Positions 1 through 11,473 of a stretch of DNA of 64,000 nucleotides are shown piece by piece. Source of the DNA: Ophioderma brevispina. Taxonomy: Eukaryota > Echinodermata > Ophiuroidea > Amphilepidida > Ophiodermatidae. The stretch lies in assembly GCA_023653785.1 (NCBI GenBank), contig JAMKCH010078878.1, forward strand, positions 62,001-126,000, given 5' to 3'. The translations under genes were made by a program, and so were the position numbers. Under the pieces are notes generated by a model. The model had not been told where the DNA came from, did no database searches, and saw only the letters and a program-made list of their open reading frames with translations. How positions within the stretch are numbered: the first letter of the stretch is position 1; every line of letters starts with the position of its first letter.

Positions 1-1543
1 CCATTTTAAATACAATTGTGCAGACTCTTGTGCACGGGTCATATGGTTTACCATGTACAAAATTTTGACGATTTTTCCAACTACAAATCATTTAATTTAA
101 AATAAGGCCTTACTTCAACTCAAGTTGGCAGATATACTTATCCCTCACTTGCATGTGTATCGTCGGCTTTCGTCATCAAATAACTCTGCCTTGCTGTCAC
201 TAGGCGGCGCTCGTTACCCCTGGATGTGATTTTGAATCGTCCCTACTGATTTGAATTGGTTCTTGTTCTTTTGGAACCATTTGACTTCTGTTCTGTGCCG
301 TTTCATCAGAGATTCACACATGAATTCAACTTGTTCGTCTCTGTGGTTTTTGACTGGTTTAGTTCAGTGGCGGATATCAACAGGTGGAGCTGTATATTGA
401 AGAAAATTTTACAAGTATTCATTTCTATCTTTAAGGATCAAACAAGTGTATTGAAGAGCAATTTCGGCAGAATATTTCCAAGGAGAGTTACATTGTACAT
501 AAGATGCCCCACAGGTTAGATTCTAAATTGAACTACCAGTCACTCTTTTTGTACATTCGACTGGCAAAAAAGTAATCACATTTTAACAAATCTGCAAATT
601 AGCTCATTAATATTCAATCTGTCAGAAAAGTATACAGCAACCAAACCCATAATAGTCACAGTCAAATTAGGGACCTAAAAAGGTCGAGAAGTGAAAAACA
701 ATTGAAAAGCTGTTGGATACATTTCTCAGAAGTGTCTAATGATTGAATATTATCCAACGTTAGTATTGTGGTTTGGGCCTATTTTACCCTGATTTACAAA
801 TCAAAATGGGAATGGTCACAAGTAGCTTTCACGTGGCTAGCCATTGGTGCCACATTCATTTAGCGCAGGCGCCCGAGCCTTGAAAAGTGGCTCTAGTTTT
901 TCGAGTTACGAACCCTCCCCACCGTGCAGGACAAAACACAACCACCTTTATTTGCGGATAAATATATAATATTTAAGAAAATGATGTTGTGGTTAAATAT
1001 TTGGTGGCAGGGATGATTTCTATGCGAAAAATGAAATTTGGGGTGCAAGTTAAGCGAAATTTTTATTATTTTTATTTTTAAGGTAAAATATTAACAATCT
1101 TCTTTGTATGGTATCCTTTGTTATTGATATAGGTTTATACGTTGCATAAAGGGTTCCGGTAATAACTCTTTTGTGACAACGTGATAAAAGGATGTTTTTT
1201 TTTAGGAAAAAAGGTGATTTTTGGGCTAAATTCACGGACCCTTTTATTATATAGTATAAACAGAACTCTATAATATAAATGTCCGAGATTGGATAGTATT
1301 TGCATGATGATTAAAATTTGTTGTTGTGCCTACCAAATCATAAATCGTTATATTCTTAAGTGTTTTCGCTCAAAACGTATTTTTTTACCAAAAAAACAAC
1401 CCCTGCCCCAAAGTTTTTGACCACAACCATCATTGTTTTAATTATTTATTACTCTCTTTCGAATAGAATGGTTGCGTTTTTTTGTACCGAGGGGAGGGTT
1501 GGTCGACAATTTTGCAGTCCAACCGCTCCACTAATATTATCCA
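1..1543. other. non-coding flank, no gene seen
   Basis: AT-rich sequence with only short chance ORFs. I see no Ig or PEVK exon signature, no tRNA or rRNA, and no clear inverted-repeat element here. It is probably intron or 3' flank of the titin-like gene, since an Ig exon lies just to the right at about 2.1 kb. Confidence 0.5.
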
Positions 1544-2047
1544 AGGCTGATATTCCTCAAGGGAGTCTAATTTTAGACCTGGTTTTAAACTAGGGTTAGT
1601 CTCTCATGAATGGACCTTTTTCTACAATGTACATCCTTTTTAAACACTTTGAGATTGTTTCAACCACAATTTTAAATTGGTTCCTAATATGAGCGATATC
1701 ACACGTATAGGTGTGCATGCACTGCTCGAGCCAATCTGAGCGCAGAGCAAACAACATCACAGCATAAGCCGCTTTTAAGCATAAAACACCACAGCTTGCG
1801 CCTCATTGTTTCTACTTAAATTATTCTGTTGCCCATGTGATATGACACAATAGATACACTGCAGAGGCTAGAAACAATACTTTTATGCGCTAAATTAAGT
1901 GTAATTAAAAGGTGATAACATAAGTAAGGAATCTTTTCACCTATTACAACACTTTCAAAGTATATTTAAGCAAACATGTCCATTCATGAGGGACTAACCC
2001 TGGGTTTAAACCCAGGTTTAAGTTAAACCACCGTTGAGAAACGGCCT
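1544..2047. mobile_element. foldback MITE, copy 1
   Basis: The two ends are long imperfect inverted repeats. The left end contains gggttagtctctcatgaatg and the right end contains cattcatgagggactaaccc. Both continue outward through a TTTAAAC-containing block to terminal GGC. A second, shorter member lies at 60533-60765 with the same terminal blocks and a different middle. No transposase ORF is present, so this is a non-autonomous element. The superfamily is not assigned. Confidence 0.7.
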
Positions 2048-2054
2048 AGTGACA

Positions 2055-2350
2055 CATTTTGACAAAGCTGGACAGACGTTTGACAAATAGACTGGCAGTG
2101 GACTTAAGATCACCAATGGCACATGTGTAATCGCCTTCATCCTCTGTGGTTGACATCCGGATTGACCGTTGCGGATCTTCCCTCGGACAACCATCCATTG
2201 TAGTGTCTTCCAGACGTAGCTCTACCGTCTCTTGTACCCTTGACCTCTGCCTTCTCATTGGAGCCTTCCCCTTCCAAGGTTTCAGTTTGTCTTTTCATTG
2301 CATCGGGTCTTTGAGATCTACCACATTTGGTGGCTGGTGGAAGACATACC
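2055..2350 (-). CDS. titin-like Ig domain exon, partial and frameshifted
   Basis: The minus strand encodes the C-terminal half of an I-set Ig domain: DEGDYTCAIGDLKSTASLFV, with the Y-x-C motif and the final beta strand. The upstream part, where the first Cys and core Trp should lie, is spread over other frames and not clearly recoverable, so a frameshift or decay is likely. No clean GT donor follows the domain. It is the left-most exon seen of the minus-strand titin-like gene and sits against a foldback MITE ending at 2047. It could be a true exon with consensus errors or a decayed exon. Confidence 0.6.
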
Positions 2351-2401
2351 AAACCCTATTTAACAGTTAACTCACACAACTTCCCAATTACATTCCACAA
2401 T

Positions 2402-2611
2402 CAGGAGGTGGCACCAGGGGGATTTCCGGAGGGAAGCTCCTCCACCCACCCCCTGAGAATTTCAAATTTTATCAAAAACAGGGGTTTTAAGCACTAAATT
2501 GTGTAAAAATTAGGGTTTTTTACCTAGATATATATGAGGTGAAATAGTGTAATTTTTGTGTTCCTCCTTGAATTTTCGTGCCTCTAATATTTTGGCCCTG
2601 GCACCACCCTG
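2402..2611. mobile_element. hAT-like MITE
   Basis: The ends form an inverted repeat: CAGGAGGTGGCACCAGGGG at the left, and at the right the reverse complement reads CAGGGTGGTGCCAGGGCC. Flanks are tccacaat and ttacaatg, which give only a weak duplication around acaat. No ORF is present. The CAGG termini suggest hAT, but the target duplication is too degraded to confirm this. Confidence 0.6.
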
Positions 2612-2619
2612 TTACAATG

Positions 2620-2715
2620 ATAGTAGGTAGTTAAAAGTAAAACCAAATTTGAATCTGGTTTGGTCCCCCTATAGGGCATCTTGTTCACCTCACTTCATAC
2701 AATACTGCTGTGTGA
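2620..2715 (+). repeat. SINE-like repeat, 5' half (interrupted by LINE)
   Basis: It matches the head of the full-length repeats at about 30079 (plus) and 59395-59830 (minus): an AAACCAAA-TTTGAATC head, then a block ending TGAGTATTTATT. The matching full copy reads TGAGGATTTATT followed directly by GAGCAAAAGATAATTG. Here that continuation is missing and reappears at about 8028, on the far side of the LINE. The element was therefore split by an insertion. Confidence 0.7.
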
Positions 2716-2999
2716 GTATTTATTTTATTTATTTAAACTGTCTTTAGAAGGCAGGTACCCCGTGACAAGAGCACTTATTCCAAGGAGGCCCTGCATATCT
2801 ACACATTGTAACACATGAACTTATACAGACATTAACATAAAAAAAAAAAAAAAAATACTAACCAGACCAAAAATCAAATAAGCAAGGAGTATAAATGAAA
2901 CTAGAGACTCTAACAGTAGTCCAAAATATGCTTATTTGGAGTTACAATGTAGATTGTTTAATCCGAGATAGACTCCTTGTATATAGTTACCCACATACA

Positions 3000-4340
3000 G
3001 CGATATCAGAAGGAAGAATGTTTGCATGTTTTGGTTGCTCTCATATGGACCGTACGGTTTTCCCTGCTTTAGGTTCCAAGGTGGTTCATACAGCAGCGTT
3101 TTGGTTTGACTTCTGGTATACCCTTAAAATGAACTGAGTGCATAAAGTGAACTGAGAGGAAAGGTAACCTGGGCAGACCTTTAATGCTTTAAAATAAGAG
3201 CATGCATATAGTTATACAACCGATCATAAGTTTGTTCCACTGCGTGTACACATCAATCGTTAAGCCGGAGTTCTAATGTCAGCTGATAAAATAATGCGAT
3301 CTAATCTTTTGAGACTTGAAGTGTTTTCATAAGAATCGTTAGACATTTAGACCGACCGGGCTTGCAATAGTCAAAATGTGGCATGACAGTTGACTTTGCA
3401 AGCATGATAAGAGTCTTTTGGAATTCTATTTAAGTCTTCTTAAAAAACACCAAACACCACAACGTTTGAATACATCAGACATTTGTGATATGATCAAAAC
3501 AAGACATCAAGGATCAAAAATTACATCCAGATATTTAAACTGGTCACCCCTTTCAATAGGTCAATACAGGGCAGATAACATTTTGAAATTATTGAGAACA
3601 TTTACATGTACCAAATACCATAAACGTGGTTTTTCAACATGGCATTCAAAGTTGATTTTGTTATCATCAAACCATTTTAAGAATTTTGTTTAAGTTTGAT
3701 TGAAGTTCAATTCCGAGTGTTTGGATTGTCTGAAGTACACAAAGTGTTGTACATCAGCATACATAGTCCATTGACAGTTCACACTATTTGAAAGATTATT
3801 GACAAAACTGATAACAAGAAGAGGGCAATATAGAGCCTTGGGTGGATTCCAATGTTTGTATGTTTGAAGTCAGAAGGTAGAATTAATGTTGCCTGCCTGA
3901 GTTTCATGTCCACTGAAGATAGATCGAACCATGTAAGTGGCAGACCAGTAATACCATTTTGTGAAATTTTATCAGTGAGACGAGAATGGTTAATCGCAGT
4001 CAAGCCTTTCTGAGTGTCAAGAAAATGCACCTGTTGCACGCCCCTCATCCATATTTTTCAAAATAATCCTAAACTCAAGCAAAGTAGTAGCTGTGGAATG
4101 ATTTGCACGAAAACCTGATGTTATCACGAGAAGGCATAGTCAACAAGGTACGAATAACAATTGATTGTGAACACCTCTTTCCTGATTTTAGATAAGTGGC
4201 AGAACGATAGGTCCGTAGTTCCCCACATCTGACTTGTCACCAGTTTTAAATATAGGGGTAACTTGGCTTTTTTCCATTCTGGCCGGAAAAACCGATGTTT
4301 GTAAGGTGAAAGGTTTGCCAATACAAGCACGGAATTGCTT
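3000..4340 (-). pseudogene. LINE reverse transcriptase remnant
   Basis: Minus-strand fragments in several frames match successive RT landmarks. FPARMEKSQVTPIFKTGDK is at about 4235-4295 and is followed by a VGNYGPIVLP block. LDTQKGLTAINHSRLTDKI is at about 3968-4024, corresponding to the usual LD-SKAFD-x-NH block. A degraded P-Q-G-S-I-L-like block precedes VNNLSN at about 3785-3860. MYADVQHFVYF is at about 3735-3765, where the usual YADD catalytic motif has lost one Asp. Repeated frameshifts and the altered active site show a dead copy. Confidence 0.75.
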
Positions 4341-4859
4341 ATAACGGAGGGCCATCAGCCTTTAGAATTTACAAACTGAAGCATAAATCCTGGAGACTAT
4401 TATAGACATATCACAGATTTGCTTATAAACAAACTTTGGAGAAACATTACAGAAACTGAAAATAGAATCACAGTAGATTAAAAGTTATTTGTAGGTTATG
4501 TGCTGTCTGCCTTATGATCAGCATCAAACTTATCTGCAAGAGAAGAACCAATAGCAGTGAAATAGTTATTAACAAGCATTAGCGTATCTTTAGCTGAGAT
4601 GTGAAACATCATCATCTTACCAGATTGAAGTAGATGATTCTTTGTTAGGAACAGCTTTATTAGAGTAGACCATAATTTTGTTGAAGTTGTTAACGATTTT
4701 CAGCAATAGAAGCAAAATAGAATCTCTTTTTAAGAAAAGTGGACGCATAGTGTTGGCTTTATTGGCGATAAAATTTAGCCTTGCCAATCAGTGGGATCAT
4801 TCGATTTTATGAGCTCTAGCGAAAATAAGTCAGGCGGTCTTTGCAAACAGTCAGAAACT

Positions 4860-5810
4860 CACTAGTGATCCATTCTGGTTTGAGAGCCCGTATCAATACG
4901 TTTTTCCCCTGACGGCGCATGAGCCTCACAGGCTTTACAAAATTTAAATCTTTTCAATCTTCTCAGCAATATCACCATCAGTACAAGTATGACTTGATCC
5001 CAGTTAATTTTCCTAATAGTATTAACCAACGTCCCCTCATTAAAATTTTTTATATGATCTTGTCTTAGAATTTTAGGAGATTGCTTAATCTGCGTATGTA
5101 TTTCCGAACAACATAAATAAGATAACATGATCACTAAGACCCAGCGTGACACCAGAGTTAGAAAATTGTTTCTGGTCGAGACCAAAAGCAATATCAATAA
5201 TTGTCTTACCTCTTTTCAGTAATGCGTGTATGTCCATTAATCAGTTGAGTGAGCTGTGAATGGTTAGAAATATTAGTTACCTTTTTAGCTGGAGACGATT
5301 ACCAATATCAAGATTAAAGTCACCTACAATAATAATACCATCTAATATTAGAAGCACCATTTTGAAAAACATATAATCAATTTTGTCAACATAGTTCAGC
5401 TGTAGCTCAGGACACGATAGACAGTGCCAAATAATTGGTTGGTTTGTGGCAGATGACTTTCAATCCACAAGCTTCCACTCATTAATGAGAAGATCACTGA
5501 TTTCTTTGAATTAATACACTCTTAAATAACAGGCACTACTAACCACCATGATTTGGTATTTTCTATCAATTCTACAAAAGAGTAATCATCAATTTTAATT
5601 CACTTCAATCACATACATCTGGAAGCCAGTTTTTCAGTTAAACAGAGAAAATCAATATTGTTGCTGTTAAGAAAGAAATTTAAGGTAATCAACTTTGTTT
5701 CTTAAGCTCCGAATATGGAGGTGTGTGTGATTTTTAATCCCTTGCCAAGTGAACAGTTAAGGTCAATAAATGGTTCATCACAGAAGGAGCACATTGAGGC
5801 ATGAGTCCCT
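4860..5810 (-). pseudogene. LINE endonuclease and linker remnant
   Basis: The minus strand at about 5630-5740 encodes HIRSLRNKVDYLK and, after a frameshift, NSNNIDFLCLTEKL. These resemble the N-terminal N-x-RSL-x-x-K and DFLCLTET blocks of APE-type endonucleases in LINEs. Further along (4862-5197) an open segment includes VTLGLSDHV-like and NEGTLVNTIRKINWDQV blocks, typical of the endonuclease end and the linker to RT. All frames are interrupted, so no active enzyme is encoded. Confidence 0.65.
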
Positions 5811-6649
5811 ATAGAAACTGATTACAACCAGTTATTTGTTAGCATTATGAATCAATAGTTTACACAATTAACAATGAAAGGATAAAGAAGCACTGAATGC
5901 ATGATCCACAGGCTGTGGGTGGCTTTTAATTTTACAGAACAAATACCAATACATGTATAATCAGGAAAAGGGTGTATGACAGTGAATATTGAACAGAGTT
6001 TAAAGCATAACAGTTTTGTGAATCATGCATATTAAACTTAATCTTGTTGTAAAGATTATGTCCCTGAAGGCTATTAATCATGCCCCCTACGTTTTTGTTG
6101 ACCTATGAGAATTTACATAACCATCTGTATGAGTTACAGAACAGTAGTCTTGCTTTGTATATTTGTAGTAGGTTGTACATTTATACAATCAACATAAATT
6201 AATGCAACCTTTAAGTTCCTTTTTTTCAGTTCAATTTGTTCATGATCATGTCAGTAGATACCTTTAAAAGAAATGTATTCATTGCCAGTGTTTTATTCCA
6301 CTTCGTGTGAGGTGGTCGTCCATTCGCGTCAAGATGTGCAGTTTCATTGTTACTGTTATCTATATATGTCCACTGGAAATATTTACCTTTAATCAAAAAG
6401 TCTGGCATTTAGTTTCGTTCACCCTGCTGATTTCCATGCATTATCCTGAACAGTTAGCGATGATCTTCCTACAGAATTTGGGTTGATGGGGGTGATCATT
6501 GCGCAGTTTTCAACAATAAGGTCGAGACACAAACTCGTTGGGGAACAATTTTTCAAGTTTGTTTGGTGCCACATGGTGTATAATTACTGATGAGGGATTT
6601 GCTCTTCAATAAGGACAGGTGCCAATTTTATCCAGAGTTTAGGTTGCTA

Positions 6650-6800
6650 CCAGGGATGCACAGATTTAGGACTTTCAATCTACGTGACTACGTGCCTCCC
6701 GACAAGGTGCTTGGGGATTGAGTCACCCAAGACTAAACAGTCCGGCTTGACTTCTGAGTAATAGTGTAGTAAGTCAGAAGTTGTAGTGTACGGTGACAGA
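6650..6800 (-). pseudogene. LINE ORF1 esterase-like fragment
   Basis: The minus strand at about 6675-6780 reads SEVKPDCLVLGDSIPKHL. A hydrophobic strand followed by GDS is block I of SGNH-type esterases, known in ORF1 proteins of CR1-type LINEs. It lies upstream of the endonuclease remnant, as ORF1 should. Flanking sequence (6.2-7.6 kb) is broken by stops and I can place no further domain with confidence. Confidence 0.5.
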
Positions 6801-8027
6801 TTCAGTGGGGACAGTTGGGTTTCATGTGATGGTTTTGGAATCTTGGTGCGCGGCTTTAATTTGGTGTTGGCTTATACATCGTCGGGTTTGGGGACGGGTA
6901 CTGTAACGCTTGGGCTGGCTCTGGTATACTCAACTTGCACAACCTCAGCGGTGCTTGTTGGCTATTGTTGGTGTCCCATAAGGTCATCTGATTCAAAGAG
7001 AACTGAAAAACTGTTGATCCGGGGTTGAGAGTGTCACTCGAGTTTTATGGAAACTAGTGAAATTGTTTTGTGAAGTCAAGTTGCAACAGGGGTTTGTGAC
7101 AGTTTGGTGTCTCAATGCAATAGAATCTCAGTCGTGGGTTTCCTTTGAATCTTAGAACACTGTCGCACAGTGTCACAAGTTGGGTTGTCAGCCTGTGTTC
7201 CTGCATCTCTTGTTAGTACAAGGTTCCAACTGGCATTCATTTTCAAAGCATGGTAAACTAAACACTGAAGGATTTTATGGGATGATTTGGAGTTGATGTG
7301 ATAGGCTGAATACACACAAGAGTTTGGAGTGGGCTTTCTTCTTTCTGGTATCAAGGTCTGTGTCTGATCTCAGTAGGAACACTACAACCCACTCTTTGGT
7401 GAAGATGTCCTTGTACATTCATATTATTTGTACTGGCAAACAGGTGATTGTGTTACCTGGGAGGGCTTGTTGTCATTATCCGCATGATCATCTTAATTTT
7501 TCTTTTTTGCCTCTTCTCTGGAATTTCCATACCGGTGCACAAGTTTCAAACTTAGTTGCTCAATAGCATCTGGGTTAATTGCAACAGTTAAGTTGAATTT
7601 GTCTTTTCCATAGTTTTTCCACATAGAATAGTCAAATATTACACTGTTGGTGAATCAACTGGAAGTTTCAATGCAGAGAAGTTGAATACGTAGTTTACTT
7701 CATCCATTGTGAAGTTTAGGCCCTGCGCCATCGTTATTGCTAATTGTGTGGAGCAAGATTTGAGCCACTTGAACCCAAATAGGATCTCCTTACTCAATTC
7801 AGTGGTTCACTAAGCAGTTGGCCATACATCAAATTAAAGATTAATCATGTAATAATAACAACATAATGATTGAATATTGAAGAAAACCACTACATCATTA
7901 TGATCTGGTGTAAACAGCTACAAGAGATATATTTTCAGGCGTAATCAATCTGGAAACAGTCAAAAAGATGCATAATTGGGAGAGCAACAACAGTGTGTGT
8001 GTTGTGTCACAACAGTTAGTCTAATCG

Positions 8028-8215
8028 AATGAGCAAAAGATAATTGCTCGGATGCCCTTCCTGATGTAATATGCTGGATGGCCGCATTAGCTTCTCCAGA
8101 GCCGACGCCTGTAGGTAGGTCTTTATTTTTTAGTTCTATTCTACCAATTTTTAACCATCTACCCTCCGCATTGAATTCATTTTTAAACCCGATGGTGAGG
8201 TTCAGCCGCCTGTTT
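8028..8215 (+). repeat. SINE-like repeat, 3' part (interrupted by LINE)
   Basis: It starts GAGCAAAAGATAATTG, then GGATGCCCTTCCTGA, TGCTGGATGGC, and a block ending near GTTCAGCCGCC, in the same order as the copies at 30 kb and 59 kb. It lacks the internal GGCGGTGGGCCTAGCC segment and the terminal CCTGACCTGA tail. It continues the 5' half at 2620-2715 beyond the LINE. Confidence 0.7.
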
Positions 8216-8411
8216 TACCATCTCTGGATTGTATTAATTTTTTTCCCCCAAACAAAATGCATCCTAATGATGAGACTATTACAGCAACTTTGAAATTTGT
8301 TTGTATAATGCTTGGTAAGATTTTAAAGTCCCCCATAATGCTGTACCCCCATTTCATTATCTGCTGTGAACTCTTCCTTGAATACTTCCGTTCATACAGC
8401 ATTCGTCAGTA

Positions 8412-8655
8412 GCCTTCCTTGTCCCTCACTTCACACTGAAAGTTTGCTTGATCAGGAAGCACGGCTTCCTTGATAACAAGACGGTGCTCTTTACCGAGGC
8501 GTACTCTTGTACGGTCCTCCTGGTTTGATGGGTTTGGGCCGTCTTTCAGCCATGTGACCTCGGCAGTTTCATCGGATCTTTTATCCAGAAGATGCCCGCT
8601 TATCTTCCTTCAACTGTGATTGGGTTCAGTTTCTGTTGGAACTCAACTGGCGGTG
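8412..8655 (-). CDS. titin-like Ig exon A, duplication copy 1 (truncated domain)
   Basis: The minus strand starts after an acceptor CTTTTTTTCACAG. It encodes PPVEFQQKLNPITVEG, then after a frameshift DETAEVTWLKDGPNPS (core Trp), then KEHRLVIKEAVLPDQANFQC (the second Cys). The stretch where the first disulfide Cys should lie is replaced by a frameshifted KISGHLLDKRS segment. The domain stops soon after CEVRDKEG without its last beta strand or a recognisable donor. The same defects occur in copy 2 at 13955-14198, so they are older than the duplication or shared by the assembly. It may be a decayed Ig exon. Confidence 0.6.
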
Positions 8656-9063
8656 CTGTGAAAAAAAGCACATTCCATTATTTTTTTGTATTCTTCTACA
8701 AAACTATTTGGCATTGAACCTCTAAATTTGAGAGTACCAAACATCACATTATTTTTAAAGGATTATTATGTTCTGTCACATTTTTCTAGTCATAGATTAT
8801 CATGGAAGTTGCTGAAAAACCACATATCCTCCACTTGATTTATATTTGACCTTAGCCATTTGTATGGCTCATCACTAATGTCTCAACTAATGGCTGATTT
8901 TGCTAGAAAATCAATTACATTCTGCCCATGTCTAGAATTTTTTTTGAGGCACTCCTTGTATAAGATTTTTCCATGAAAACTAATCCATTTGCATAACAAC
9001 GTCACTCTAGCTTGGTCCTAGTGTGAAGCCGATAGTTCAATAAAACTGATAAATTAACTTAAC

Positions 9064-9332
9064 TCTCGACAAAAGAGTCCAGCCGCAGACATCACGTCAC
9101 CAACACACATTTGTATTCCCCTTCATCATCGGGCCTCACATCAAGAAGTTCCAGTCTTCGCTTCTTCCCGTCAGTGATAGCGTGACTCGTTTCCTGTCCC
9201 TTAATTCCTTGCCATCCTTGAACCAGTTCACTTCTGCCTTCATCATTTGATATTTCACATTCCAATACAGCTTGAGTGTATTTCTTCTAGTTTCTAACAG
9301 CAACGGTCCTTTTTCAGTGGGACCAGGAAACC
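9064..9332 (-). CDS. titin-like Ig exon B, duplication copy 1
   Basis: I-set Ig domain. The minus strand shows FLVPLKKT near the start, LECEISNDE with the first Cys, then after a one-base shift EVNWFKDGKELRDRK with the core Trp, and ITDGKKRRLELLDVRPDDEG followed by EYKC with the second Cys. The likely donor is GAGA|GTTAAG at the low-coordinate end. In this copy the region near 9275-9310 has extra bases relative to copy 2 (14605-14860). It belongs to the Ig run of the minus-strand titin-like gene. Confidence 0.7.
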
Positions 9333-10408
9333 TTGTGGTTGTAGGTTAAATAACAAATTACTGGTGTTAATATAAAGCCAAAATGTTAGGTTTCATACTG
9401 CTCACTTTTACTTCTTGCGAGAGAAATGGACAATAATGCCAGCGTGCTGAGATTTTAATGTGTCTAATGCATGAGCTCTGCAGGAGCAAGTACATTGGAC
9501 AAGGAATAAAATTCAGCGCAATCCATTGATTTTGCCTATTTGTTTTTTAGTCAAAAGTAAATGTCCAGTCTTATCCACGACAGAAAACCATAAGAACTTT
9601 GCCTTAATTAGTGATAAACATAGTTTTGAAAAAATATAATTTACCATGGAAAATTAAAAACAAAAAGTACTATTAGTCCTGCACTATGCACACCCATTCG
9701 AAAGCACCTTACGCAGTTCACAGAGTGCAACTACATTTTCAAATCCAGTCGTGCCCCCATTCGCATATTTTGTTAACGCTCACTTGATTGCTGCTGTATC
9801 TACATAATACGCAGATTGTAATGACTGACATATAACTCATTTCTTTTTGAATCATTTCACCAAAATGTTGCTGCATCCAACAAAATCGACCCTGACACAC
9901 TGCAAATTGCTATTTCAACGACGATTATTAATCTTGATAGTTAATAAAGCATGTTACACACTACAATTATTAAGATCAATTGCGTACACACTGCAACTAA
10001 ACTAATAACGAAGATTGAAGAAGTGTTCCTACTGGAAATATGGCCTTGGTTATGTAAACCAACACACATCACCCCATCTTAATCAACGAAGTGTGCGTGA
10101 CACACTAGTCATTCTCTATATAATCGAATAACCATTCCCTTATTGAAGAAGCTGACTCTTCGTTGAATTAAGCAAATTTAATCTTTCGTTGAAATAAGGG
10201 AAATAGCACACAACACTATACCTTTCAATTTTTTAATCTTCCTTATGCTTAGAGTCGATTAAGAGATTTTGCTAGTACAGGGTCAATGTCACAGACATTA
10301 TGGGGCCATGAAAAATTGACATTTTAGAAGGACAGACATGACTACATTGTCTTTGTTTTTGCCAAGAAACAATGGGGAACAAACCAAAGAAAAGATGATT
10401 CAAACTAC
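9333..10408. other. intron, AT-rich with short degenerate repeats
   Basis: It lies between Ig exons B and C of copy 1. From about 9880 to 10260 it contains scattered variants of ATTAATCTTCGTTGAA and CACACACTA motifs, a degenerate local repeat also present in copy 2 at about 15420-15790. From about 9735 onward the alignment to copy 2 is full of small indels. No coding signal is seen. Confidence 0.6.
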
Positions 10409-10674
10409 CTTCTACAAATAGACCAGCTTGAGTTTTCTCTTGTCCTTTAACACCAAGCATAGTCTGCTGGTCTGATCCCGGTATGGTTCTTGACAATGGA
10501 GTTTACGCACTGGGCCCTCTTCAACAAACTGATACTTCTTTCCTCCTTGATTGGCATCAGCCATCTGAGCCAATTGACTTAGCTTTGGCATAGACACTTC
10601 ACATCACATTCCAGGTAGCTGCTTCTTCAAATTCAATGGTTTCCACCTTTTGCAAAGGTTGCTGATTTTTTGTA
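10409..10674 (-). CDS. titin-like Ig exon C, duplication copy 1 (frameshifted)
   Basis: It is the counterpart of the intact exon at 15937-16200, but several single-base insertions and deletions break the frame. Recognisable pieces on the minus strand are the VETIEFEEAAT-like start, KYQFVEEGPVRKL, and the C-terminal EKTQAGLFVEG block. Acceptor (GAACAG-like) and donor (AAG|GTAGTTTG) remain. Since copy 2 is intact over the same bases, the breaks are either decay after duplication or consensus errors in this segment. Confidence 0.65.
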
Positions 10675-11473
10675 CTGTTCGTATATCAAATGTAAAACAT
10701 ACAAATGTTTCTAGCTAGTGGAAATGAGAAGATAACAAAAAGGACTCCACATCATTTACGCATGTACCTTCACCAACTTTCCCCCCAAAAAACGTGGATT
10801 GAGTGCACTTGGATGAATCCATCGTTAAATAATGATGAAGTTCAAAAATGTGATACTTTTGGATCTGACAAACATATATTTTTTCAATAAAAAGTACTTA
10901 CAATCACGAATGCACTTATTCCATTGCTAATATTTGTTTTTCTTTTTAGGACATCTTGGATTCACAGTACAGTGTCATGCTAGAATACACCAAATTTGGC
11001 ATATGAATTCTGATAAAATTTGTGGGCAGGACTCCTGCCCTTTGACTCCAAAAAAAATCCCCAATAATTTTTCAGGGAAATTGCCTTTTTTGTACTTCGA
11101 AATGGTCTAAAATATTTTTTAATGTAAAAATGAGGCAAACTATTATTACCACCCCATCCTGGTCAAGTACTTGATATCATTGTACAAAACATTGCGCAAA
11201 TTTTTTACCAAGAAATCTTTATAATCCGTGGTATGACAGCCGGAATCCCTGGTGTCAATATTCAGTTGCTAAAAACATTTAAATGTTGGGGCCGACCCAA
11301 TGGTACAGTAGCACCCACGATGTCATTGAATAGTACAAATTTTGCACTTCTAACAGGGCTGAAATGATCCTCTCTCGGTAATCGCAATTTTTCCAGGCAT
11401 TTAGTGTACAACATGAATTTTTTTTTTTTCATTTTTTTTTTGACAGCTCCGACTCAGAAAATCCAACTTATGA

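Larger units (their letters stand above)
2716..8027 (-). mobile_element. CR1/L2-like non-LTR retrotransposon (LINE), degraded
   Basis: About 5.3 kb on the minus strand carry, in transcript order, an ORF1 esterase-like block (about 6.7 kb), an endonuclease remnant (5.8-4.9 kb) and reverse transcriptase motifs (4.3-3.7 kb). The 3' end is a short TAAATAAATAAAATAAATA tail at 2715-2735, typical of CR1/L2 elements that end in short repeats rather than long poly-A. All reading frames are broken by stops and indels, so it is inactive. Both borders are set by the interrupted SINE-like repeat, which suggests a nearly full-length insertion. The clade call rests on motif style, not on a search. Confidence 0.75.

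Noticed and set aside
1360..1593. 77-codon plus-strand ORF
   Set aside because: It crosses the left end of the foldback MITE at 1544, has no domain and shows biased low-complexity codons. Taken as chance.
3779..5197. Host genes on the minus strand in the 3.7-5.2 kb region
   Set aside because: The fragments match LINE RT and endonuclease landmarks in order and are full of stops. They are a retroelement relic, not host exons.
8078..8293. Identical 71-codon ORFs at 8078-8293 and 13621-13836
   Set aside because: They lie in the SINE-like fragment and flank. They are identical because of the segmental duplication, not because of protein conservation.
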